6,090 bases of DNA from Clostridia bacterium (GCA_024404655.1 JAKSPR010000183.1:1-6090); one strand, 5' to 3'; counted from the first letter of the stretch, positions 1-5,971 are shown. Notes: a model not told the origin generated them from the sequence alone. Translations and numbers: made by a program.

Positions 1-7
1 GCAGCAT
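1..7 (-). CDS. Possible start of a further operon gene (only two codons visible)
   Basis: On the minus strand an ATG (positions 5-7) followed by CTG lies at the window edge. It is preceded by AAAGGA with about 8 bases of spacing, which is a good ribosome binding site. The gap from the stop of the zinc-ribbon gene (position 45) to this ATG is only 37 bases, and I see no terminator hairpin in it. This fits a fourth gene of the same operon, but two codons cannot identify a product or prove that the frame stays open. Confidence 0.35.
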
Positions 8-44
8 GGGAAGGATCCTTTCTTCAATAAGATTTCAGAAGCGA

Positions 45-494
45 TTAAAACGGATTACCGCATTCGGTGCAGAAACGCTCGTTCCCACTCCGCTTCTTGC
101 CGCATTTCATACAGAAAAGCGAACCATCGGCGGAAGGTTTTGCCTGTGCTTTCTGCGGTTGTCCGGGGACGGAAGCTGCTGTTCCTTTAGTGGGCTCCAG
201 TATAGAATCTTCAACTGTCGGTTTCAACTTGACAGTGCCATGATCAGGTTCGAGCAGAACGGTTTCTTCCGGGGCTGATTTCTTTTTGAGTGAGAGGACG
301 AGGATCACGGAAATAACAAGCAAAACAAAAGCCGCAAAAGCCGCAGGCTGATAGCTCCTTGTTAATATTTTTCCCATGGTTGTCCCCATGCGGTAGATCT
401 TCAGACCTCTTGTCGAAATAAAGGCCGTGATTGCATATCCAGCGGAAAACAGTGTCAGAATAACGGAAACAATCAGTATTTTTTTCTTCATCAT
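45..494 (-). CDS. Two-span membrane protein with C-terminal zinc ribbon
   Basis: I do not recognise a named family for the full protein (149 aa). A Lys-rich start (KKK at 3-5) precedes a first hydrophobic span at about residues 6-26. A short loop leads to a second span at about 51-69, which is followed at once by KKK (70-72). By the positive-inside rule both ends are cytoplasmic. A Pro/Glu/Lys/Ala-rich, probably disordered linker (about 73-125) leads to a C-terminal zinc ribbon with CxxC pairs at C128/C131 and C142/C145. The linker holds T78-VLL, T87-VKL and T93-VED, which resemble FHA-binding phosphothreonine sites and match motifs in the upstream kinase. The start overlaps the preceding stop by ATGA (491-494). 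The second codon is also ATG (position 491) and sits at a better distance from the GGAGG, so a 148-aa product is equally possible. A role as a kinase substrate or adaptor is inference from context. Confidence 0.85.
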   Translation of the reverse strand: MMKKKILIVSVILTLFSAGYAITAFISTRGLKIYRMGTTMGKILTRSYQPAAFAAFVLLVISVILVLSLKKKSAPEETVLLEPDHGTVKLKPTVEDSILEPTKGTAASVPGQPQKAQAKPSADGSLFCMKCGKKRSGNERFCTECGNPF

Positions 495-649
495 AGATCC
501 CTCCGGTCAAGTCCATATTCGGCACTGACCGCACGCTCAATCTCTCTTTTCTTTTTTGACAGACGGATGGAAGCAATCAATGCTGTGAGCAGTGTGATCA
601 CAATCCCGCCGATGCCGATATAGATAAACGTCATACCATCAAGATACAT
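491..649 (-). CDS. Small single-span membrane protein (52 aa)
   Basis: This is an unrecognised small protein. A hydrophobic segment at about residues 7-29 (rich in Ile, Gly, Leu, Thr) is followed by a basic stretch (SKKKRE at about 31-36) and a short charged tail ending DRRDL. The positive-inside rule predicts an outside N-terminus and a cytoplasmic tail of about 22 residues. The frame is open from an upstream ATG at 682, but that start would overlap the kinase gene by 17 bases. The ATG at 649 has a perfect GGAGGT 7 bases upstream, so 649 is chosen, 16 bases after the kinase stop. Its stop overlaps the next start as ATGA. Its position between a membrane kinase and a membrane zinc-ribbon protein suggests an accessory or regulatory subunit of a membrane complex. 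That role is inference only, since no motif gives a biochemical function. Confidence 0.72.
   Translation of the reverse strand: MYLDGMTFIYIGIGGIVITLLTALIASIRLSKKKREIERAVSAEYGLDRRDL
499..504 (-). promoter_or_regulatory. Ribosome binding site of the zinc-ribbon gene
   Basis: GGAGGG on the minus strand lies inside the 3' end of the preceding small gene. The GGAGG core is 5 bases from the ATG at 494 and 8 bases from the next, in-frame ATG at 491. The second spacing equals that of the neighbouring small gene, so translation may start at the second methionine. The ATGA overlap points to coupled translation. Confidence 0.75.
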
Positions 650-656
650 TCTGTGT

Positions 657-662
657 ACCTCC
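657..662 (-). promoter_or_regulatory. Ribosome binding site deciding the small gene start
   Basis: A perfect GGAGGT on the minus strand lies 7 bases upstream of the ATG at 649 and just after the kinase stop codon (666-668). It decides in favour of the 52-aa form over the 63-aa form that would begin at 682. Confidence 0.8.
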
Positions 663-665
663 GTT

Positions 666-2924
666 TCATTGAATCCAGCCATACTGTTTTAGCTGACTGA
701 TCAGATCTTCCAGATATTCCATGTCGGAGTCCTGTTTTCCGCCTGCCTTGTAGAGTGGCTCTGCGGTTTCATAGTAGCGGACCATGTCCTGATAGTTCCG
801 GTCAACCGCGTCTTTCTTTCCTTCCCTGTCGGCGCAGACAAAGGCAGCCTGCATGGGTATGCGGTAGTTATTAGGAAAATCATTCTGCATAGCAGCAAGA
901 TAGCTTTCTGATTCATCGAAACGTCCCAGATATTCCAACACTATGGCATAATTCATGCGGATATCGTATGTCGCGTGCCCTCGGCTGATCAGATTCTGAT
1001 AAGCTCCCAAAGAGGCGTTATAGCAATCTTCCGCGTTGACTCCAGGCATTGTGCTCTTGATAAAATAAGTGTCGCCGAGCATCTGGAACAGGATACTGTT
1101 CTGGGAAACATCCAGTCGGGAAACACCGGTCATTAGGAAGTCGATTTCACGATCGATCCAGTTCTCTCCCAGCTGAGCACAGGATTGTGCGCCCTGTATA
1201 TAAGCGCGGCGCATAATTTCTGCATCGACTGTTTTGGAAGCTGCAATGGAAAACTGTTCAAAGGCGATTTCAAACTCTCCGCGGGAATAGGCGATCTCAC
1301 CCGTGATGAGTGCAAGATCAGCAGGGTCCGCATCGGTATGACTGAGCGCTGCAAGGATGTTTTCGGCACGTTCAGCTGCACCGCATTTCGCACAGCAGAC
1401 AGCAAGATCTCTTTGGTATGCTGTTTCCTCTGGTAGGTACTCCGCAGCTTTTTCATAATTCATCAATGCGCTGCGGTAGTTCTCCATCCGGTAGTAGCAG
1501 GAACCGAGCAGATAGGCAATCTGTCCCTGTGCACGGAAGAACTCCGATCGCTCCATGGTTTCGCTCTGTCTGAATTCGTGACCGTCGGTAAAATCAATGA
1601 CTTCCTGGTATTTTCCCTGATCGTAGAGCACTGCGCCTAATTCAAGATAGGCTTCGATACGATCAGGATGAATTCTTGATGCTTCGATCAGTTTTTCTGC
1701 GCAGATATCGAAATCTTTCTGTGTCCTTGCTGTCTGTGCTTCCAGAATCAGGGATTCATAAGCCGTATCATTTTCTGTGCTGCGCAGCTGCATGCCATGT
1801 ACGATGCTGTACACACTGGCTGCCATGAGCAAACCGACAATGATCGCTGTAACGCCGCATTGACGCAGATAGGCGCGGTAACGTTTATCCGTTCTGCCAA
1901 GAGAATTCAGCGCATGGAGCATATCGTCCGCAGTCTTATAGCGCTTTGCAGGATTCAGTTCCATTGCGCACTCAATGACACTGCGGAAAGCATCGCCCAG
2001 AACAATGCGATACCGGGTCAGGGGAATCCGTTTCTGATTCCAGTTCTCCGGATCGTGACCGACGAGCATAAAATACGCCAGTGCACCGATGGCGTAGATA
2101 TCTGTGCGGTATGTCACGTGTCCGTATCCCTGTGCTGCTTTGATCAGCGGATACAAAGGATTATCGGGGGAAAAACGCTTGAGGGAAAGGTTATATTGCT
2201 CAGGTGCAGCATAACCTACGGTTGCACCGATTGCATCCAGATCCTCGTCGTTATCTTTTGCCTGCAGAGAGGCATTGAAGTCGATAACGCAGATATCACC
2301 CTGGGGTGTTATCATGATATTCTCAGGTTTCAGATCGCTGTGTATGATCCCCTTTTTGCCGCTTTTGTGCATATAGGAGATGACCTCGCAGAGCTGCTTG
2401 GTCCATTTGAAGACCTGTTTCTGATCCAGTGCGCCATACTTTTTGACATAATCCCTCAGAGTCTCGCCTTCAATATATTCCATGACGGTGTAGACATAAC
2501 CGTCGGAGGCTGTGCGCAGCGCATATACTCTGGGAAGATACTGGTGACGGAGCGCAGTCATGATGCGCGCTTCGCTTTCCTCATTGATTTTGCCTTTCAT
2601 CTGACCCTTGATGCGCTTTATGACGACTTCGATGTCAAGGTCAGTTTTATGGGCAAGGAAGAGATTGGAAAAACCACCTTGTGCGTTCAGATTCCGCACA
2701 TTGGCAAGATCATCTGACATGACTTCAGGAGGCAGAATCACAGTTCCCGGAATACGGTTTTCAACGGACTTCCGGATATCTTGTTTGCTGCCAAGGTCAT
2801 CGAGATCATTTTCGGGCAGCACTATTGTTTTATAAAAATCGGGTTCTGAAAGTTTGATCGTACCTGGAACTTCTATTTCTGGCTGCGGAGCCGTTTCTTT
2901 GCGGTCTTGACTGTTTATCTGCAT
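666..2924 (-). CDS. Membrane Ser/Thr protein kinase with extracytoplasmic TPR region
   Basis: A predicted eukaryote-like Ser/Thr kinase (752 aa) that phosphorylates proteins using ATP. Residues 1-75 are polar and probably disordered, with three T-[IV]-x-L motifs (T22, T33, T61). The kinase domain covers about 78-340. It has a degenerate glycine loop (AQGGFS, 81-86), ATP-binding K103 in VVIK, a likely helix-C E118, the catalytic loop HSDLKPEN (195-202; D197, N202), the metal-binding D215 in DFN, APE at 240-242 and D275 in the helix-F region. The key catalytic residues are present, so activity is likely. HSD replaces HRD and DFN replaces DFG. A basic patch precedes one membrane span (about 356-376), placing the kinase in the cytoplasm and the C-terminus outside. 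Residues about 386-721 form eight or nine TPR-like helix pairs in place of the PASTA repeats of PknB/PrkC. The region contains eight cysteines. It is the first gene of an operon with the two small membrane genes that follow. The TPR region could sense an outside ligand or partner (inference). Confidence 0.93.
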   Translation of the reverse strand: MQINSQDRKETAPQPEIEVPGTIKLSEPDFYKTIVLPENDLDDLGSKQDIRKSVENRIPGTVILPPEVMSDDLANVRNLNAQGGFSNLFLAHKTDLDIEVVIKRIKGQMKGKINEESEARIMTALRHQYLPRVYALRTASDGYVYTVMEYIEGETLRDYVKKYGALDQKQVFKWTKQLCEVISYMHKSGKKGIIHSDLKPENIMITPQGDICVIDFNASLQAKDNDEDLDAIGATVGYAAPEQYNLSLKRFSPDNPLYPLIKAAQGYGHVTYRTDIYAIGALAYFMLVGHDPENWNQKRIPLTRYRIVLGDAFRSVIECAMELNPAKRYKTADDMLHALNSLGRTDKRYRAYLRQCGVTAIIVGLLMAASVYSIVHGMQLRSTENDTAYESLILEAQTARTQKDFDICAEKLIEASRIHPDRIEAYLELGAVLYDQGKYQEVIDFTDGHEFRQSETMERSEFFRAQGQIAYLLGSCYYRMENYRSALMNYEKAAEYLPEETAYQRDLAVCCAKCGAAERAENILAALSHTDADPADLALITGEIAYSRGEFEIAFEQFSIAASKTVDAEIMRRAYIQGAQSCAQLGENWIDREIDFLMTGVSRLDVSQNSILFQMLGDTYFIKSTMPGVNAEDCYNASLGAYQNLISRGHATYDIRMNYAIVLEYLGRFDESESYLAAMQNDFPNNYRIPMQAAFVCADREGKKDAVDRNYQDMVRYYETAEPLYKAGGKQDSDMEYLEDLISQLKQYGWIQ

Positions 2925-2930
2925 GTGTGG

Positions 2931-2936
2931 TTCCCT
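2931..2936 (-). promoter_or_regulatory. Weak ribosome binding site of the kinase gene
   Basis: AGGGAA on the minus strand lies 6 bases before the ATG at 2924. It matches the anti-Shine-Dalgarno less well than the GGAGG sites of the two downstream genes, so the kinase may be made at a lower level than its small partners. Confidence 0.5.
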
Positions 2937-2950
2937 GTATATCCTATTCT

Positions 2951-2976
2951 TCCTGTCATTGCTTTAAGTCACAGGA
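2951..2976 (-). repeat. Inverted repeat in the kinase leader
   Basis: TCCTGT (2951-2956) and ACAGGA (2971-2976) are perfect 6-bp inverted arms around a 14-base loop, 27 bases upstream of the kinase ATG. A second small inverted repeat, AAACAC/GTGTTT, lies at 2987-3000. Neither has a T-run, so they are not intrinsic terminators. They could form weak leader hairpins. The stems are short and could arise by chance. Confidence 0.4.
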
Positions 2977-3032
2977 TTTTTCTTACAAACACGGGTGTTT
3001 TCTGGCGTCTAAAAACATGTGTATTATATATT

Positions 3033-3061
3033 ATTATACACTGAATGCTCGGTTTTTGCAA
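3033..3061 (-). promoter_or_regulatory. Sigma-A type promoter of the kinase operon
   Basis: On the minus strand TTGCAA (3056-3061) and a perfect TATAAT (3033-3038) are separated by exactly 17 bases in an AT-rich region. This is a near-consensus housekeeping promoter. The predicted transcription start is near 3026, giving a leader of about 100 bases before the kinase ATG. It lies downstream of the atp operon terminator, so the kinase operon has its own promoter. Confidence 0.75.
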
Positions 3062-3068
3062 GATGTAT

Positions 3069-3091
3069 TGCAAAATTGTGCGGATTTTGCA
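3069..3091. repeat. Inverted repeat next to the -35 box (candidate operator)
   Basis: TGCAAAAT (3069-3076) and ATTTTGCA (3084-3091) are perfect 8-bp arms separated by 7 bases. The repeat ends 7 bases upstream of the -35 box, a typical place for a dimeric regulator. The core TTGCA also occurs in the -35 box itself (3056-3060). No T-run is attached, so it is not a terminator. The binding protein is unknown and chance in AT-rich DNA is possible. Confidence 0.45.
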
Positions 3092-3095
3092 TTTT

Positions 3096-3105
3096 ATTGT
3101 ACAAT
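3096..3105. repeat. 10-bp palindrome ATTGTACAAT
   Basis: A perfect palindrome, ATTGTACAAT, lies 35-44 bases upstream of the -35 box of the kinase operon. It contains a TACAAT that resembles a -10 box on the minus strand, but no acceptable -35 element lies 17 bases upstream. It could be a second regulator site. Little more can be said from sequence. Confidence 0.3.
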
Positions 3106-3140
3106 CGTAGCTGCTCGTTCCACATGATATCGGTTCATTT

Positions 3141-3184
3141 CTAAACAAAAGGCTGACTGCGGATCAATCGGGCAGTCAGCCTTT
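3141..3184 (-). terminator. Intrinsic terminator of the atp operon
   Basis: Perfect 13-bp inverted arms (3148-3160 and 3172-3184), GC-rich at the loop end, surround an 11-base loop. On the minus strand the second arm runs straight into TTTTGTTT (about 3143-3150, overlapping the last stem bases). The hairpin begins 8 bases after the atpC stop codon, which is standard for rho-independent termination of the ATP synthase transcript. Confidence 0.9.
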
Positions 3185-3192
3185 GTCTGTGC

Positions 3193-3600
3193 TTATTTTA
3201 CATAATGCGAGACATTGATACGGTTCAGCGCACGTTTGAGTTTCATCTGTGCGAGTGCGATGTCATCGGCAGAGCGCTTTTCGGCAAGCAGTTTCTCTGC
3301 TCGTTCCTTCGCGCGTTCCGCACGGGAAACATCAATTTCGTCGGCAAATTCATAGGTTGTTGCAACGATACGGACAAGGTTGTTCCCTACGCTGACGAAA
3401 CCGTTCATGCAGGAAGCGACACGGCTTGTGCCGTCAAGCGACACGATCTTGACCATGCCGTAATCGATGCAGGCCACATAGTTCGTGTGACCGCGGAGAA
3501 TACCGACGTCACCTTCTGTCGTGCGGACAAGAAGGGACTTTACTTCTCCGTCGAACGCAACTCCGTCGGGTGTTACGATTTTCAGAGTGATGCCTTCCAT
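3193..3600 (-). CDS. atpC: F1Fo ATP synthase subunit epsilon
   Basis: Epsilon subunit (135 aa, within the usual 130-140) of the F1 central stalk. It binds gamma and the c-ring, couples rotation, and can inhibit ATP hydrolysis. Residues 1-85 form the N-terminal beta sandwich, with the family motif GDVGILRGHTNY (about 30-41; many relatives have LPGH). Residues about 90-130 form the charged C-terminal helical hairpin (AERAKERAEK, then LAQMKLKRALNR), the part that regulates F1 in other bacteria. It is the last gene of the atp operon, 36 bases after atpD, with a strong GAAGGAG ribosome binding site, and is followed at once by a terminator. Confidence 0.97.
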   Translation of the reverse strand: MEGITLKIVTPDGVAFDGEVKSLLVRTTEGDVGILRGHTNYVACIDYGMVKIVSLDGTSRVASCMNGFVSVGNNLVRIVATTYEFADEIDVSRAERAKERAEKLLAEKRSADDIALAQMKLKRALNRINVSHYVK

Positions 3601-3610
3601 GCTAAAATTA

Positions 3611-3617
3611 CTCCTTC
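3611..3617 (-). promoter_or_regulatory. Ribosome binding site of atpC
   Basis: GAAGGAG on the minus strand lies 10 bases before the atpC ATG in the 36-base atpD-atpC gap. It supports the start at 3600. Confidence 0.75.
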
Positions 3618-3636
3618 TTCAGTATCAGGAGCAGCA

Positions 3637-5046
3637 TCAGACAACAGATGCTTTGCCGCTCTTTGCCTTGGCTACGACATCATCAATGGTGCCGCAGTAG
3701 AGGAATGCGGATTCGGGAAGATCGTCGTGTTTGCCGTCGATGATCTCGCGGAAGCCGCGGATTGTTTCCTTGATCGGAACATACTTGCCGTCAAAGCCGT
3801 TGAACTTTTCTGCAACAGAGAACGGCTGGGAGAGGAATCTCTGAACCTTTCTTGCGCGGCTGACGACCAGTTTATCTTCTTCGGAAAGCTCATCCATACC
3901 CATGATGGCGATGATATCCTGCAGTTCCTTGTAACGCTGCAGAATCCTCTGCACGTCACGGGCTACCTCATAGTGCTCCTTACCGACGATATCGGGAGAA
4001 AGGATACGGGAAGAAGATTCCAGCGGGTCAACTGCCGGGTAGATGCCGAGAGAGGCAATTGCAGGGGAAAGAACCGTCGTTGCATCAAGGTGAGCAAACG
4101 AGGTTGCGGGTGCGGGGTCGGTCAGGTCATCCGCAGGGACATAGACGGCCTGAACGGATGTGATGGAACCGCGCTTGGTGGAGGTAATACGTTCCTGCAG
4201 CGCACCCATTTCCGTTGCCAGGGTAGGCTGATAACCGACGGCGGAAGGCATTCTGCCCAGCAGTGCGGAAACCTCGGAACCTGCCTGGGTGAAACGGAAG
4301 ATATTGTCGATGAACAGAAGCACGTCCTGACCTTCACGGTCACGGAAGTATTCTGCCATGGTAAGTCCGGAAAGACCGACACGCATACGTGCTCCGGGCG
4401 GCTCATTCATCTGACCGTAGACCAAGGCGGTCTTCTTGATAACGCCGGATTCCTGCATTTCATAATACAGGTCATTACCCTCACGGGTTCTCTCACCGAC
4501 ACCGGTGAAGACGGAGATACCGCCGTGCTCGGTGGCAATGTTATGGATCAGTTCCATGATCAGGACGGTTTTGCCGACACCGGCACCGCCGAACAGACCG
4601 ATCTTACCGCCCTTTGCATAGGGGGCAATCAGGTCGACGACCTTGATGCCTGTTTCAAGAATCTCGGTTTTGGAATCCTGTTCCTCGTAGGGGGGCGGAT
4701 CACGATGGATACACCAGCGCTCTGGGTTGACAGGGTCAGGCTGATTATCTACGGCATCACCCAGCAGATTGAAAATTCTGCCAAGCGTGCATTCTCCGAC
4801 GGGGACCGTGATGCCGGAACCGGTATCAATCGCAGCCATGCCTCGTACAAGGCCGTCCGTAGAGCTCATGGCGATGGTACGCACCACATCGTCGCCAAGC
4901 TGCTGTGCAACTTCGCAAACGATTCTGCGGTCACCGTCATGGATTTCGATGGCATTCAGCAGATCCGGCAGATGTCCGTTCTCGAAACGGATATCCAGGA
5001 CCGGGCCAATGATCTGAATGACCTTACCAATGCTTCGCTCCTGCAT
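3637..5046 (-). CDS. atpD: F1Fo ATP synthase subunit beta (catalytic)
   Basis: Catalytic beta subunit (469 aa, normal length) of the F1 hexamer on the cytoplasmic face of the membrane. It makes ATP from ADP and phosphate as gamma rotates. An N-terminal beta barrel (about 1-80) is followed by the nucleotide-binding domain with Walker A GGAGVGKT (153-160), catalytic GER (E185), Walker B LLFID (243-247) and the ATPase alpha/beta signature PAVDPLESSS (337-346). The DELSEED lever that contacts gamma is exact at 385-391. No key residue is missing. The start at 5046 gives the usual N-terminus (IGKVIQIIGPVLD). It lies 37 bases after atpG. The c and a subunits are outside the window, so H+ versus Na+ coupling cannot be judged. 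Confidence 0.99.
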   Translation of the reverse strand: MQERSIGKVIQIIGPVLDIRFENGHLPDLLNAIEIHDGDRRIVCEVAQQLGDDVVRTIAMSSTDGLVRGMAAIDTGSGITVPVGECTLGRIFNLLGDAVDNQPDPVNPERWCIHRDPPPYEEQDSKTEILETGIKVVDLIAPYAKGGKIGLFGGAGVGKTVLIMELIHNIATEHGGISVFTGVGERTREGNDLYYEMQESGVIKKTALVYGQMNEPPGARMRVGLSGLTMAEYFRDREGQDVLLFIDNIFRFTQAGSEVSALLGRMPSAVGYQPTLATEMGALQERITSTKRGSITSVQAVYVPADDLTDPAPATSFAHLDATTVLSPAIASLGIYPAVDPLESSSRILSPDIVGKEHYEVARDVQRILQRYKELQDIIAIMGMDELSEEDKLVVSRARKVQRFLSQPFSVAEKFNGFDGKYVPIKETIRGFREIIDGKHDDLPESAFLYCGTIDDVVAKAKSGKASVV

Positions 5047-5057
5047 GTTTCATTAAG

Positions 5058-5064
5058 TCCTTTT
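5058..5064 (-). promoter_or_regulatory. Ribosome binding site of atpD
   Basis: AAAAGGA on the minus strand lies 11 bases before the atpD ATG, slightly far. An out-of-frame ATG sits in between (about 5050-5052). The family alignment of the N-terminus still supports the start at 5046. Confidence 0.6.
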
Positions 5065-5083
5065 CTATAAAAATTCTTTTCTT

Positions 5084-5968
5084 TCAGGTATTCGAGCCTG
5101 CAACGATTTCGGTAATTTCCTGCGTGATCATAGCCTGTCTTGCACGGTTATAATACAGCGTGAGATTATCGATCATCTCGCCTGCGTTCTTGTTGGCAGC
5201 GCTCATGGAAGAACGTCTTGCTGCAAATTCGGAAGCCTGTGCTTCACAGACTGCACCGTACACCATACCGGAGATATACTGCGGAATAATACGGGAAAGA
5301 ACGGCTTCGGGAGACGGCTCATAAATCGTATCCGGAAGGATTTTCTTTTCGTCTCCGGTTTCATCTGTTTGGCTTTCGGCAAGCAGTTTTTCCTTATCAA
5401 GGGGGAGCAGCGTTTTCAGTTCCGGTTCCTGCGCGAGCATGGAAACAAAATTGGTAAACGCAATGACAACGTGGCTGAACTTCCCTTCCAGATATCCGGA
5501 GCACAGAATCGAGCTGATCTCAACAGCCTCCGGAACGCTGACCTCAGCGGTCAGAGAAAATTCCTTTGTCAGGCTCCCGTATGGCTGCTTTGCATAGTAA
5601 TCAATGCTCTTTTTACCGACAGGGATGACATAGTCGCCATCCTTGATCTGTTCGCGAACCATACGGAACAGGTTATTGTTGTAGCCGCCTGCAAGACCTC
5701 TGTCGCCGGCGATGACCACATAACAGGTCGCATCGGTTTTCGGGACTGCAGCGGGATTGTGGATATAGATATTCTTTTCGGAACCGGAACGGATGATATC
5801 GGCGATGGTCGCTTCCAGCAGCCTGAAAAAAGGCTTGACGGCTTCTTCATGCGCTTTTGCCTTGCGCAGCTTGGAGGTAGCCACAAGCTCCATGGCTTTG
5901 GTAATGGACATGGTGCTTTCGACACTCTTGATCCGGTTTTTGATTGATTTCATGTTTGCACCGGCCAT
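5084..5968 (-). CDS. atpG: F1Fo ATP synthase subunit gamma
   Basis: Gamma subunit (294 aa, slightly longer than the common 285-290), the rotor shaft that turns inside the alpha3beta3 ring. The N-terminal helix (KSIKNRIKSVESTMSITKAM, about 7-26) and the C-terminal helix (about 250-290) form the coiled coil. The central Rossmann-like domain carries GDRGLAGGYN (88-97). The C-terminal signature reads ITQEITEIVAGSNT (281-294), with GS where most members have GA. A charged segment at about 195-215 (ESQTDETGDEKK) is a variable loop and explains the extra length. The start at 5968 has GAGGG 7 bases upstream. A second ATG at 5953 would remove the first five residues. It lies 42 bases after atpA and 37 before atpD. 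Confidence 0.98.
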   Translation of the reverse strand: MAGANMKSIKNRIKSVESTMSITKAMELVATSKLRKAKAHEEAVKPFFRLLEATIADIIRSGSEKNIYIHNPAAVPKTDATCYVVIAGDRGLAGGYNNNLFRMVREQIKDGDYVIPVGKKSIDYYAKQPYGSLTKEFSLTAEVSVPEAVEISSILCSGYLEGKFSHVVIAFTNFVSMLAQEPELKTLLPLDKEKLLAESQTDETGDEKKILPDTIYEPSPEAVLSRIIPQYISGMVYGAVCEAQASEFAARRSSMSAANKNAGEMIDNLTLYYNRARQAMITQEITEIVAGSNT

Positions 5969-5971
5969 GAT

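Noticed and set aside
11..20. The palindrome AAGGATCCTT as a terminator or repeat element
   Set aside because: It has no loop and no T-run. It is a BamHI-type restriction site overlapping a probable ribosome binding site.
1797..2717. A 306-codon open frame on the plus strand opposite the kinase domain
   Set aside because: It is the antisense of a clear kinase domain, the translation has no family features, and no promoter is seen upstream.
3096..3120. A second minus-strand promoter with TACAAT as -10 box
   Set aside because: The hexamer 17 bases upstream (TGTGGA) does not resemble a -35 box, and the promoter at 3033-3061 is far better.
2927..3127. A 66-codon plus-strand open frame in the intergenic region
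   Set aside because: It has no convincing ribosome binding site, its composition is rich in Cys, Tyr and Phe from AT-rich non-coding DNA, and it overlaps the minus-strand promoter and its symmetric elements.
3205..5070. A 621-codon open frame on the plus strand opposite atpC and atpD
   Set aside because: It lies entirely opposite two highly conserved ATP synthase genes. Its protein is Cys/His/Asp-rich with no recognisable domain, as expected from reading the complement of biased codons. No ribosome binding site or promoter supports it.
5369..5947. A 192-codon open frame on the plus strand opposite atpG
   Set aside because: It is a shadow of the well-supported gamma subunit gene, with no independent signals.
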